Source: Pseudoxanthomonas winnipegensis (GTDB lineage: Bacteria > Pseudomonadota > Gammaproteobacteria > Xanthomonadales > Xanthomonadaceae). From it: DNA of 64,000 bases. Of this stretch, positions 8,524 through 16,560 are shown in pieces. Below the pieces are notes generated by a model that worked only from the letters and a program-made list of their open reading frames with translations, did no database searches and had not been told where the DNA came from. The stretch is from NCBI RefSeq assembly GCF_004283755.1, contig NZ_SHMH01000001.1, positions 496,001 through 560,000 on the forward strand, written 5' to 3'. Each line of letters opens with the position of its first letter. The stretch's first letter is position 1. The position numbers and the translations under genes were made by a program.

Positions 8524-9486
8524 TCAACCGAAGTGGTCGTATCCCACGCGCGGCGCCTGCCAGGGCGCGCCGGCGGCGTCGAGGGCCTGCACGCCTTGCC
8601 CTGCGACGATGCGGCCGATGCGCGCACCGGGCACGCCGGCGAAATCCAGCGCGGCCTGCACCTCGTCGGCGCGCGTCGGCGCGGCAGTGAAGCACAGCTC
8701 GTAATCGTCGCCGCCGCCGGCCTGCCAGGCCCAGCGCAGCTGCGGGCGGAAGGCCGCCAGCGCGCGCGAGACCGGCAGCTGTTCCAGCTGCACCTGCGCG
8801 CCGACCCCGCTGCGCTGGCACAGATGACCCAGGTCGGCCAGCAGTCCGTCGGAGATGTCGACGCAGGCGCTGGCCAGGCCCAGCAACCCGCGTCCGGCCT
8901 CCACGCGCGGCGTGGGCCGGTCCAGGCGCGCGCGCAGGCCCCGGTCGACCGCCGCGCCGGACAGCAGCGACTGCAGCGCCGCCGCCGCATCGCCGGGCGT
9001 GCCGGTCACCCAGATCTCGTCACCCACGCGCGCGCCGTCGCGGCGCAGCGCATGGCCGGCCTCGACATGGCCCATCGCCGTGATCGACACCGACAGCGGC
9101 CCACGCGTGGTGTCGCCGCCGACCAGGACGATGCCGTGGCGCGCGGCCAGGTCGCAGAAACCATCGAGGAAGCCATCGATCCAGGCCGGGTCGGCCTGCG
9201 GCAGGGACAGCGACAGCGTGCACCACGCGGGGCTGGCGCCCATCGCGGCGAGGTCGGAGAGATTCACCGCCAGCGCCTTCCAGCCCAGGTCGGCGGGCGC
9301 CACGTCGGGGAAAAAATGCACGCCGGCATTGAGCGTATCGGCCGTGACCACCAGCTCCATGCCCGGCGGCATCGCCAGCAGCGCGGCATCGTCGCCGATC
9401 CCCAGCACCACGTCGTCGCGCGTGCCGGCGCGCGCACGGATGCGCGCGATCAGGTCGAACTCGGATCCGGCCGGCGAGGCGGTCAA
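8524..9486 (-). CDS. thiL: Thiamine-monophosphate kinase ThiL
   Basis: ThiL phosphorylates thiamine monophosphate to the active cofactor thiamine diphosphate. The AIRS/PurM-like fold is marked by EFDLIARIRAR, GIGDDAALLAMPPG, VTADTLNAGVHF, GLVGGDTTRG-type block (VLVGGDTTRGPLSVS) and GGDDYELCF. There is no ATG near the conserved N-terminus. I choose TTG at 9484-9486, which overlaps the stop of the upstream DUF2251 gene (TTGA) and gives 320 residues, the usual size. It is the last gene of the rib-nusB operon. An upstream extension would read through the preceding gene out of frame. Confidence 0.92.
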   Translation of the reverse strand: MTASPAGSEFDLIARIRARAGTRDDVVLGIGDDAALLAMPPGMELVVTADTLNAGVHFFPDVAPADLGWKALAVNLSDLAAMGASPAWCTLSLSLPQADPAWIDGFLDGFCDLAARHGIVLVGGDTTRGPLSVSITAMGHVEAGHALRRDGARVGDEIWVTGTPGDAAAALQSLLSGAAVDRGLRARLDRPTPRVEAGRGLLGLASACVDISDGLLADLGHLCQRSGVGAQVQLEQLPVSRALAAFRPQLRWAWQAGGGDDYELCFTAAPTRADEVQAALDFAGVPGARIGRIVAGQGVQALDAAGAPWQAPRVGYDHFG

Positions 9487-9896
9487 GCGAACAACCCCTC
9501 GACCTCGTCGCTCCAGGCCGGGCGCCTCCACCCGGACTCGCGCGCAGGTGCCGGGAATTCGCTACGGCAATAGCCGCACTTCCCCGGGAAATCGAATGCG
9601 GCCTGCGCTTGGTCGTTGATGAACAGCACCGCCTTGGCGTCGTCGCGCGACCAGCCGATCTTCACTTCCGCGGGGACCTGGCGATCCATCACGTCCTCGA
9701 CGTTGTAGACATGCAGCGCATCGACGATCTCCCACAACGCCAGCGCGGTGTTCCAGCGGTGCGCGTAGAAATACCCGGTTTCGCCGTCGTCCTCGAACAC
9801 CACCGAGAAGGGCTGCTCCACCGCCGCATCGGACAGGAAGACGCCGCCACCGACGTTGACCGTTTCCCTGGCCTCCACGAACACGTTGAATGCCAC
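9483..9896 (-). CDS. DUF2251 family protein of unknown function
   Basis: 137 residues from a GTG start at 9894-9896 (GTG-GCA-TTC), 14 bases after the nusB stop. The core VVFEDDGETGYFYAHRW with the following LWEIVDALHVYNVEDV fits the DUF2251 family. The C-terminal half contains CGYCRSEF, a CxxC pair. No signal peptide or membrane segment is seen, so it is probably cytoplasmic. Its place between nusB and thiL, with a four-base overlap to thiL, suggests a housekeeping link, but no function is known. Confidence 0.75.
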   Translation of the reverse strand: MAFNVFVEARETVNVGGGVFLSDAAVEQPFSVVFEDDGETGYFYAHRWNTALALWEIVDALHVYNVEDVMDRQVPAEVKIGWSRDDAKAVLFINDQAQAAFDFPGKCGYCRSEFPAPARESGWRRPAWSDEVEGLFA

Positions 9897-9910
9897 GGAA
9901 CGGGCCCGGC

Positions 9911-10384
9911 TTACTTGCTCGCGCGCGGATGCTTGGCCTCGGCCGGGCGCCACTCGAGCGCGGCGCGGTCCAGCACGCCGTTGACGTAGGTGTGGCCGTG
10001 TTCGGAGCCGAAGCGCTTGGCCGTCTCGATGGCTTCGTTGATCACCACCCGGTACGGCACGTCGATGCGGTGGCGGAGCTCGTAGGCGGCGATGCGCAGC
10101 ACCGCGCGCTCGATCTGGTCGACCTCGGCCACGTTGCGGTCCAGGTGCGGCAGCAGGGCCTGGTCGAGTTCGGCATGGTGGGCCATGACGCCGCGCACCA
10201 GGTCCTCGAAGTACTCCAGGTCGGCCACTTCGTGGGCCTGTTCGTGGGCGAACTGGGCGATCACCGCCTGCGTGGTGCCGCCGGCCAGCTGCCAGGCGTA
10301 GATCGCCTGCAGCGCACGCCGGCGCGCACGCGCGCGCAGGACCGGATCGATCCCATCGCCGCGACGCGGACCGGGACGGCTCAT
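9911..10384 (-). CDS. nusB: Transcription antitermination factor NusB
   Basis: 157 residues. NusB with NusE (S10) binds boxA RNA to promote antitermination on rRNA operons. The all-helical core is recognisable by [16 protein letters not shown] near the N-terminus and the C-terminal signature [32 protein letters not shown] (read in shorter blocks). The N-terminus is extended with a basic stretch ([11 protein letters not shown]). The ATG at 10382-10384 overlaps the ribH stop by four bases, the usual ribH-nusB coupling. Confidence 0.96.
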   Translation of the reverse strand: MSRPGPRRGDGIDPVLRARARRRALQAIYAWQLAGGTTQAVIAQFAHEQAHEVADLEYFEDLVRGVMAHHAELDQALLPHLDRNVAEVDQIERAVLRIAAYELRHRIDVPYRVVINEAIETAKRFGSEHGHTYVNGVLDRAALEWRPAEAKHPRASK

Positions 10385-10848
10385 GCCAGCTTCTCCAGCA
10401 GATTGACCATTTCCACCGCGGCCAGGGCCACTTCCTCGCCCTTGTTGCCGTGGCTGCCACCGGCGCGCGCCTCGGCGTCCTCGGCCACCTCGACCGCCAG
10501 CACGCCGTTGAGCACCGGCAGGCGGTAGTCCAGCTGCACGCGCATCAGGCCTTCGGCGCAGCCGTCGGCCACGTGTTCGTAGTGGCGGGTGTCGCCGCGG
10601 ATCACGCAGCCCAGCGCCATGATCGCCGCATGCCCGCCGCCGGCCGCCAGGCGCGCGGCCACCACCGGGATCTCCCACGCGCCCGGCACGCGGATCACAT
10701 CGATCGCGTCGTCGGCAACGCCGTTGCCGGCCAGCTCCTTGCGCGCGCCGGCCACCAGCGCATCGGTGATGCGCGCATTCCAGCGGCTGGCGATGATCGC
10801 GTAACGCGCACCGCCGACCGTGCGCAGGTCGCCTTCGTAGTGGGTCAT
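10381..10848 (-). CDS. ribH: 6,7-dimethyl-8-ribityllumazine synthase
   Basis: 155 residues. RibH condenses 5-amino-6-ribitylaminouracil with 3,4-dihydroxy-2-butanone 4-phosphate to give lumazine, the penultimate step to riboflavin. Motifs: the substrate loop [41 protein letters not shown] with the catalytic histidine, and a C-terminal [17 protein letters not shown]. It lies 54 bases downstream of ribBA and overlaps nusB by four bases. Confidence 0.97.
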   Translation of the reverse strand: MTHYEGDLRTVGGARYAIIASRWNARITDALVAGARKELAGNGVADDAIDVIRVPGAWEIPVVAARLAAGGGHAAIMALGCVIRGDTRHYEHVADGCAEGLMRVQLDYRLPVLNGVLAVEVAEDAEARAGGSHGNKGEEVALAAVEMVNLLEKLA

Positions 10849-10902
10849 GGGAATCGTGCGGATCGAGGGTCGGACAGTTTATCAGGCGCGGGCAGGCCGG
10901 CC

Positions 10903-12021
10903 TCAGCCACGGGCGGGCGGCGGGACTTCCACCGTCTCCACGATCTCCAGCCCATACCCCGCCAGGCCGACCTGGCGGCGCGGGGTGCCGAGCACGCGCA
11001 GCTTGCCCAGCCCCAGATCGGCCAGGATCTGGGCGCCGGCGCCGTTGCGCCGCCACTGGCCGACGTCCTTGTCCTTGCCCGGCGCGCGCGGCGCGGGCTG
11101 CTGCAGCAGGCGCGCCAGCAGGGCGTCGGAATCGCGCGGGGCCGACAGCACCACCATCACGCCCTGCCCTTCGGCGGCGATGGCGCGCAGCGCGTCGGTG
11201 GCGGCCACGCCGAAGTCCTCGCGCCGCCAGTGCAGCAGGTCGGCCAGCGGGTTCTCCACCTGCACGCGCACCAGCGTCGGCACCTCGGCCCGCGGCGCGC
11301 CCTTGACCAGGGCGAAGTGCAGCTCGCGGGCGATGCGGTCGCGGTAGGTGACCAGGCGGAACGGGCCGAACTCGGTGTCGATGTCGCGTTCGTCCACGCG
11401 CTCGACGGTGTGCTCGGTCGCCAGTCGGTAGGCGATCAGGTCGGCGATCGAGCCCATCTTCAGGCCGTGCTCGCGCGCGAACACCTCCAGCTGCGGGCGG
11501 CGCGCCATGCTGCCGTCGGCATTGAGGATCTCCACCAGCACGCCGGCCGGCTCCAGCCCGGCCAGCATGGCCAGGTCCACGCCGGCCTCGGTATGGCCGG
11601 CGCGCGTGAGCACGCCGCCGGGCTGGGCGATCAGCGGGAAGATGTGGCCCGGCTGGTGCAGGTCGGCCGGCTTGGCATCGGGCTTGACCGCGGTGCGGAT
11701 GGTGTGAGCGCGGTCGTAGGCCGAGATGCCGGTGGTGACGCCCTCGGCGGCCTCGATGCTGACGGTGAAGTTGGTCTGGAACTGGGCGGTGTTGGCCTGG
11801 ACCATCGGCGCCAGGCCCAGCTGCGCGGCGCGCTCGCGGGTCAGCGGCAGGCACACCAGGCCGCGGCCGTGGGTGACCATGAAGTTGATGTCCGCGGGCT
11901 TGACCAACTCGGCGGCCATGATCAGGTCGCCTTCGTTCTCGCGGTCTTCGTCATCGACGATGACCACCATGCGGCCCTGGCGGATGTCTTCCAGGATCTC
12001 CGGGATGGGCGCGAAGTTCAC
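10903..12021 (-). CDS. ribB: RibBA-type DHBP synthase with degenerate GTP cyclohydrolase II domain
   Basis: 372 residues. The first ~200 residues are an intact 3,4-dihydroxy-2-butanone 4-phosphate synthase: VDDEDRENEGDL (residues 22-33), THGRGLVCLP, and GVLTRAGHTEAGVDLA. The C-terminal ~170 residues have the length of GTP cyclohydrolase II but contain no cysteine at all, so the three zinc-binding cysteines of that enzyme are missing; a C-terminal remnant near LGLGKLRVLG can still be aligned. It therefore should make DHBP but not open the GTP ring; a separate ribA is expected elsewhere. The start overlaps the ribE stop by four bases. Confidence 0.92.
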   Translation of the reverse strand: MNFAPIPEILEDIRQGRMVVIVDDEDRENEGDLIMAAELVKPADINFMVTHGRGLVCLPLTRERAAQLGLAPMVQANTAQFQTNFTVSIEAAEGVTTGISAYDRAHTIRTAVKPDAKPADLHQPGHIFPLIAQPGGVLTRAGHTEAGVDLAMLAGLEPAGVLVEILNADGSMARRPQLEVFAREHGLKMGSIADLIAYRLATEHTVERVDERDIDTEFGPFRLVTYRDRIARELHFALVKGAPRAEVPTLVRVQVENPLADLLHWRREDFGVAATDALRAIAAEGQGVMVVLSAPRDSDALLARLLQQPAPRAPGKDKDVGQWRRNGAGAQILADLGLGKLRVLGTPRRQVGLAGYGLEIVETVEVPPPARG

Positions 12022-12623
12022 AGCGCGGCTCCGCGCTCGCCCAGCAGGCGTTCGACGTAGCGGGCGACCAGGTCGATCTCCAGATTCACCGCATCGCCCA
12101 CGCCGGTCTGCGCGAAACGCGTATGCGCCACGGTGTGCGGGATCAGCGCCACTTCGAAGCCCTCGTCATCGACCTCGTTGACGGTCAGGCTGACGCCATC
12201 GACGCAGATCGAGCCCTTCCTGGCGATGTACTTGAGCAGCGCGGCCGGCGCCGCAAAGCGCCAGCGCTGCGCGCGCGCGTCCTCGTGCACCGACAGCATC
12301 CGGCCCAGGCCATCGACGTGGCCGCTGACCAGATGGCCGCCGAGGCGATCGGTCGGGCGCATCGCGCGCTCCAGGTTCAGGGCCGCGCCGACCGGGAGCT
12401 GGCCGAGCGTGGTCAGCGACAGCGTCTCGGTCGAGGCGTCGGCCTGGAAGCTGGTCGCGTCGAAGGCGATCACGGTCAGGCAGACGCCGTTGACGGCGAT
12501 GCTCTCGCCCAGCTGCACCGCGTCGAACGGCAGCGTGCCGACCTCGAAGCTGAAGCGGGTATCGCCGCCGATGGGGGTGGCCGCGGCGAGACGGCCGACG
12601 CCCTCGATGATGCCGGTGAACAT
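12018..12623 (-). CDS. ribE: Riboflavin synthase alpha chain
   Basis: 201 residues starting MFTGIIEGVG, the invariant N-terminus of riboflavin synthase, which settles the start at 12621-12623 over an upstream in-frame extension. Two lumazine-binding repeats are visible: the first around SIAVNGVCLTVIAFD, the second around GSICVDGVSLTVNEVD. The enzyme dismutates two lumazines to riboflavin. AGGAGG lies seven bases upstream of the ATG and is part of a perfect hairpin (12631-12647), so initiation is likely under control of the FMN riboswitch 140 bases upstream. It heads ribE-ribBA-ribH-nusB-DUF2251-thiL. Confidence 0.97.
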   Translation of the reverse strand: MFTGIIEGVGRLAAATPIGGDTRFSFEVGTLPFDAVQLGESIAVNGVCLTVIAFDATSFQADASTETLSLTTLGQLPVGAALNLERAMRPTDRLGGHLVSGHVDGLGRMLSVHEDARAQRWRFAAPAALLKYIARKGSICVDGVSLTVNEVDDEGFEVALIPHTVAHTRFAQTGVGDAVNLEIDLVARYVERLLGERGAAL

Positions 12624-12676
12624 CAGCGCACCTCCTGCGGCAGGAGGGTGGGAATGCACGCACTACTCTGATTCAT
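12623..12676 (-). CDS. Possible 17-residue leader peptide ahead of ribE
   Basis: A short frame MNQSSACIPTLLPQEVR starts at the ATG 12674-12676 and ends in a TGA that shares one base with the ribE ATG (TGATG). Its 3' part spans the Shine-Dalgarno hairpin, so a translating ribosome would melt that hairpin and could reinitiate at ribE. It has only a weak ribosome-binding site of its own, and the frame could be chance; there is no homology to lean on. Confidence 0.3.
   Translation of the reverse strand: MNQSSACIPTLLPQEVR
12631..12647 (-). promoter_or_regulatory. ribE Shine-Dalgarno sequestering hairpin
   Basis: On the minus strand CCTCCTG-CCG-CAGGAGG is a perfect 7-bp stem with a 3-base loop. 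The 3' arm contains AGGAGG, seven bases before the ribE start. It is the expected expression platform of a translational FMN riboswitch: the stem hides the ribosome-binding site, and an alternative structure would expose it when FMN is low. Which state pairs with ligand is inferred. Confidence 0.7.
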
Positions 12677-12759
12677 GATCAACGTTTCTCGCAAAGTGGA
12701 AAGCGAAAAACGCCACAAGGCCATGACCCGCGCGCAGCCACAAGGGCCGCGATGCGGGT

Positions 12760-12970
12760 CGTCTTCTTTCATCCGGACTCTATGGCGCGGCAAGGCTGCG
12801 CCAACCGTCGGCTCCGGCATCGGACCGGATCTGCTGACCTGTGGCAGGCGTGAAGTCCGCAAGCGGAGAGACGCGCTCTCGAGAGGGACCCACCAACCCC
12901 AGCGCTCGCGGGCTCATGCGCCGATGGCGCATCTACCGCCGGTGGGGAATCTCACCCCGCCCTGAAGACG
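12760..12970 (-). ncRNA. FMN riboswitch (RFN element)
   Basis: Minus-strand sequence carries the conserved RFN blocks in order: GGGCGGGGTGAGATTCCCC, ACCGGCGGTA, AGCCCGCGAGCG, GGTCAGCAGATCCGGT, GCCGGAGCCGACGGT and AGTCCGGATGAAAGAAG. The closing helix P1 is seen as CGTCTTC (12970-12964) pairing with GAAGACG (12766-12760), which sets the ends. The aptamer binds flavin mononucleotide. It precedes ribE by about 137 bases. One peripheral arm is long, giving roughly 211 bases. A TATACT -10 element lies just upstream. Confidence 0.97.
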
Positions 12971-13001
12971 TTCTTAAGGATGCCGGCGAACCGGCGCGCG
13001 C

Positions 13002-13007
13002 AGTATA
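13002..13007 (-). promoter_or_regulatory. -10 element of the riboswitch-rib operon promoter
   Basis: TATACT on the minus strand, about 32 bases before the first aptamer helix, placed so that transcription would begin near 12995 and include the whole RFN element. No good -35 is present at 16-18 bases upstream, so this is a partial promoter match. It shows that the riboswitch operon has its own promoter on the operon-proximal side of the inserted cassette at 13.1-17.6 kb. Confidence 0.5.
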
Positions 13008-13122
13008 GCGCCGCGGCCGTCCACCCCGGCGGCACGCAGCGTGCCGATCACGCGGTGTACAGTGCGGCTGTGCCGGCGCATGACCGGCGTCTTGCGACTC
13101 GCCGAACCGCGCCTGCCTGCCG

Positions 13123-13890
13123 ATGCCGCCTTCTTCCTGGTTCTCGCAGATGCGCCTGATGCGTTACGCCCCCAACGGCGCGATGCAGGCGCACCATCAT
13201 GATCGCCCCTCGCTCTGCCTGGTCGTCGACGGCGGCTACCAGGAGCGCATCCGCGGCCGCGCCGACTGGCACCGACCCGGCGAGATGATGTTCTGCCCGG
13301 CCGACGAGCCGCACGCGCAGACCTTCGCCGACACCGGCGCCGTGAAGATCCTGCTCGATCCGCGTGCGGGCACCCTGGACTATCTGCGCGGGCACCTGCC
13401 GCTCACCGAGGCGCCGTTCACCGGCTCGGTCCAGCTGGCGGCGATCGCGCGCCGCCTGCGCGCGGAACTGTGCGCCGACCCGGCGGACAGCGCTGCGCGG
13501 CTGGCCGCCGAGGGGCTGGCGATGGAGGCGCTGGCCGAGTTCGCCCGCCACGCCGCGGCGCCCGTGCGCGTCGAGCCTTGGCTGCAGCGCGCACGCGAGT
13601 ACGTGCATGCGCACGCCTGCTCCGGCTTCGCGCTGGAGGACATGGCGCAGGCGCTGCAGCACCACCCGGTGCATGTCGCGCGCAGCTTCCGCGCGGCGTT
13701 CGGCCGCAGCGTGGGCGACATGGTGCGGCAACTGCGTATGGCCGAAGCGGCGCGGCTGCTGCGCGAGACCAGCCGCCCGCTGGCCACGATCGCGGCCGAC
13801 TGCGGTTTCGCCGACCAGGCGCATTTCAGCCGCAGTTTCCGCGCCGCCTATGGCGTGCCACCGTCGCGCTTCCGCCGCGAGCGGCGCTAA
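13123..13890 (+). CDS. AraC family transcriptional regulator
   Basis: 255 residues. The N-terminal half is a cupin-like sensor (HHHDRPSLCLVVDGGYQER, HRPGEMMFCPADEPHAQ). The C-terminal ~100 residues form the double helix-turn-helix: FALEDMAQALQHHPVHVARSF and LATIAADCGFADQAHFSRSFRAAYG, ending PPSRFRRERR. It is transcribed toward the S41 peptidase gene 84 bases downstream, which is a plausible target. The effector is unknown. It is the first gene of a four-gene block lying between the FMN riboswitch and ribD. Confidence 0.93.
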   Translation: MPPSSWFSQMRLMRYAPNGAMQAHHHDRPSLCLVVDGGYQERIRGRADWHRPGEMMFCPADEPHAQTFADTGAVKILLDPRAGTLDYLRGHLPLTEAPFTGSVQLAAIARRLRAELCADPADSAARLAAEGLAMEALAEFARHAAAPVRVEPWLQRAREYVHAHACSGFALEDMAQALQHHPVHVARSFRAAFGRSVGDMVRQLRMAEAARLLRETSRPLATIAADCGFADQAHFSRSFRAAYGVPPSRFRRERR

Positions 13891-13974
13891 GCGCAGACAA
13901 AAACGCTTCGCCGCTGCAAGACAGGCACGGCGGCAGGCGCCAGGATCGCCGCATCCTTTCGGGAATTGCCGACC

Positions 13975-15456
13975 ATGTTCCGTGTCCGCCGCGTCCTGCC
14001 TGCGCTCCTGTTCGCCGCCGTCCCGCTGTACGCGCTGGCCGCCCCCGACTTCGACCGCGACGCCTGGCGGGCCGACTACGCCACCCTGAAACAGGCGCTG
14101 GAGCGCGACTACGCCAATCTGGCCTGGATCGGCTCGACCCAAAGCGGCGTCGACCTGCCCGCACTGGACCGCCAGACCCAGCGCGCGCTGGACAGCGCGG
14201 AGAACGACGCGCAGGCCGAACAGGCGATCCGCGATTTCGTCGCGGGTTTCCACGATGGGCATTTCTCGTTTCTGACCACGTTGCAGGCCGGGGCCGCAGC
14301 GGCCGAACCGCCCAGCGTGGACCTCACCGCCGCCGACGCGGCATCGGGCTGCGCGGCCCTGGGCGTGGGCGCCGGTGGGCACCCGGGGTTCTCGCTGCCG
14401 TTCGAATCCCTGCCCGGGTTCAAGCTGCTGTCCGACGGCATGGATCAGCCGCTACGCACGGGCCTGTTGACGACGCCGCAAGGCCCGCGCGTCGGCCTGC
14501 TGCGCCTGCCGGAATTCGCCCCCACGGCTTACCTCGGCCTGTGCCGGCAGGTCTGGCAGCAGTTGCGCTCCGAGGACTCCGCCGACGACATGCGCGACGC
14601 GCTGATGGACGCCCTGGCCGATGCGGTCGCCACCGCCTTGCAGGGTTTCGCCGCCGCCAAGACGGACCTGGTGCTGGTCGATGTCGGCAACGACCCGGGC
14701 GGCAACGACAGCGGCGATGTCCTGACGCGCCTGTTCACGACCAGGCCGGTCCACTCGGCGCCGTTGCTGGTCAGCCAATCGCCGGCGGGCACGGCGTATC
14801 TGGACGAACAGTTGCATCGACTGACCGGTGCCTTGCAGGAGCATCATCCCGATCCCGCCTCGCGCCGCCTGCTGCGCCAATCCATCGCCGCCTTCCAGCA
14901 GTCCAGGCGCAGCGCCGGTGACGCGCCATGCGACCTGTCGTGGACGTGGAGCGAACGACGGGACTGGAACGCGATGCCGTGCCGGCGTCTGGTCGAGGCC
15001 GGGAGCTCCGGCGGCCCGCTGGACTACCTGCCGGCCGATGCGATCGCCGACATGACCATCGCGCATCGGCTGAACTGGGCGCAGGACGTGCGCGCCCACT
15101 GGGGCGCATGGACCGGCCCGGTGTACGTGCTGACCGATGCCAAGACCTATTCGTCGGCGGAGATGTTCGCCGCGCGCATGCACGACAACGGCATCGCCCG
15201 CACCGTCGGCGTGGGCACCGGCGGCGATGGCTGCGGCTTCATGGTCGCCTCGCCGCCCACCACGCTTCCGCATTCAAGACTGCGCCTGCGCATGCCCAAC
15301 TGCGTGCGCCTGCGTGCCGATGGCAGCGACGAGGTCGCCGGCATCGCGCCCGACCTGCCGGTGCTGCCGCAGTCCGGGGAAAGCGACCGCGCCCGCGCCT
15401 GGCGCCTGCTGCAGACCGTCGGTGCGGACTGGCGCACGCGCCATGGCGGCGGATGA
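13975..15456 (+). CDS. Secreted S41 family (tail-specific) peptidase
   Basis: 493 residues from the ATG at 13975 (an in-frame TTG three codons earlier is less likely). A signal peptide (MFRVRRVLPALLFAAVPLYALA) is followed by the S41 N-terminal region (WRADYATLKQALERDYANLAWI) and GFHDGHFSFL. The catalytic serine is expected in VYVLTDAKTYSSAEMFAARM, preceded by LVLVDVGNDPGGNDSGDVL, the counterpart of the DLRxNxGG block. No clear PDZ domain is seen. Likely a periplasmic or secreted serine protease. It probably belongs with the AraC regulator upstream; about 100 bases separate its end from the convergent LysR gene. Confidence 0.85.
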   Translation: MFRVRRVLPALLFAAVPLYALAAPDFDRDAWRADYATLKQALERDYANLAWIGSTQSGVDLPALDRQTQRALDSAENDAQAEQAIRDFVAGFHDGHFSFLTTLQAGAAAAEPPSVDLTAADAASGCAALGVGAGGHPGFSLPFESLPGFKLLSDGMDQPLRTGLLTTPQGPRVGLLRLPEFAPTAYLGLCRQVWQQLRSEDSADDMRDALMDALADAVATALQGFAAAKTDLVLVDVGNDPGGNDSGDVLTRLFTTRPVHSAPLLVSQSPAGTAYLDEQLHRLTGALQEHHPDPASRRLLRQSIAAFQQSRRSAGDAPCDLSWTWSERRDWNAMPCRRLVEAGSSGGPLDYLPADAIADMTIAHRLNWAQDVRAHWGAWTGPVYVLTDAKTYSSAEMFAARMHDNGIARTVGVGTGGDGCGFMVASPPTTLPHSRLRLRMPNCVRLRADGSDEVAGIAPDLPVLPQSGESDRARAWRLLQTVGADWRTRHGGG

Positions 15457-15558
15457 CACCGAAGCGACGCCTTCGCGGCATCGTCGAGGGCGCCGCATGC
15501 CGTTGGCGGTGAACTTGCCGCCGCCGCATCGTGGCCTGCGCAACCCCAGGTCGCGCGC

Positions 15559-16467
15559 TCAGTCGGCCATGGCGGCCACCAGCGCATCGATCAGCAGGCG
15601 CAGCGCCGGCTGGCGGTCCGCGCCCGGCAGCCACAGCAGGTGCACCGGCGAGTCGCTCACCGGCCAGTCGGTCAGCACCGGCACCAGCCGTCCCTGGGCG
15701 ACCAGCGCATCGGACATGTAGTCCGCCTGCAGGGCGATGCCCACGCCGGCCAGGGCCGCATCGCGCGCGGCCTGCGCGTCGTTGCAGGTCATCACCGGCG
15801 CGATGCGGACCGAGCGACGTTGGCGCTGGCGGTGGAACTGCCACAGCGTGCCGGTGCGCAGGCCGTCGAACGCGATGCAGCGATGGGCCCGAAGATCGGA
15901 CGGCTCGAGCAACGCGGGCGCGTTGGCCAGGTAATCCGGCGAGGCGCACAGGTAACGGTGCATCGTGCTCACGCGCCGGGCCACCAGCCGCGCATCGTCC
16001 AGGCGACCGACGCGCACGGCCAGATCGACCTTGCCGGCGACCAGATCGACAAAGGCGTCGTCGTAGGCGACGTCGAGCGCGATCCCGGGATGGGCGCGCA
16101 TGAACTCGGCCAGCAGCGGCGCCAGGCGGTAGCGGCCATAGCTGGCAGGCACCTGCAGGCGCAGATGCCCGCTGGCGCCCCGCGACCGCGGCTGCAGGGC
16201 GAGCGCCATGTCGGCCAGAGCGGCCTCCAGGCGTTGGCATTGCGCCAGCAGGCGCACGCCGTGCTCGGTCAACGCCATGCGCCGGGTCGTGCGCAGAAAC
16301 AGCGGGATGCCGGCACTTTCCTCCAGCGCGGCGATGCGCCGACTGAGCACCGATGGCGTGCAGCCGACCTCGCGCGCGGCGCGGGAGAAGTTCAGGGTGC
16401 GCGCGGCGGCGGCGAAGCTGCGCAGCGCGCGCAGCTGGGCTGGCGCCAGGGTGGTCGATTCGTTCAT
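15559..16467 (-). CDS. LysR family transcriptional regulator
   Basis: 302 residues. Winged helix-turn-helix at residues ~8-65 (LRALRSFAAAARTLNFSRAAREVGC, PSVLSRRIAALEESAG, TTRRMALTEHG), then a periplasmic-binding-like effector domain (GHLRLQVPASYGRYRLAPLL; VDLAVRVGRLDDARLVARRV). It belongs to the CrgA-like subgroup by these blocks. It is divergent from the oxidoreductase gene, with 93 bases between starts, the classical LysR arrangement, so that gene is its probable target. Confidence 0.94.
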   Translation of the reverse strand: MNESTTLAPAQLRALRSFAAAARTLNFSRAAREVGCTPSVLSRRIAALEESAGIPLFLRTTRRMALTEHGVRLLAQCQRLEAALADMALALQPRSRGASGHLRLQVPASYGRYRLAPLLAEFMRAHPGIALDVAYDDAFVDLVAGKVDLAVRVGRLDDARLVARRVSTMHRYLCASPDYLANAPALLEPSDLRAHRCIAFDGLRTGTLWQFHRQRQRRSVRIAPVMTCNDAQAARDAALAGVGIALQADYMSDALVAQGRLVPVLTDWPVSDSPVHLLWLPGADRQPALRLLIDALVAAMAD

Positions 16468-16560
16468 TGAGTGAACATGATAAATGCCTTGGGCAGGGAT
16501 TCACGCCTTGGGAGCACAGGCATACGGTGCCGTCTCCCTTGCCACCATCGAGTCCCTCGC

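Noticed and set aside
6854-8704. 616-codon plus-strand frame opposite the hydrolase
   Set aside because: Mirror of a real gene; composition is His/Arg/Gln/Ala-rich without any family motif, and the minus-strand gene has signal peptide and catalytic motifs.
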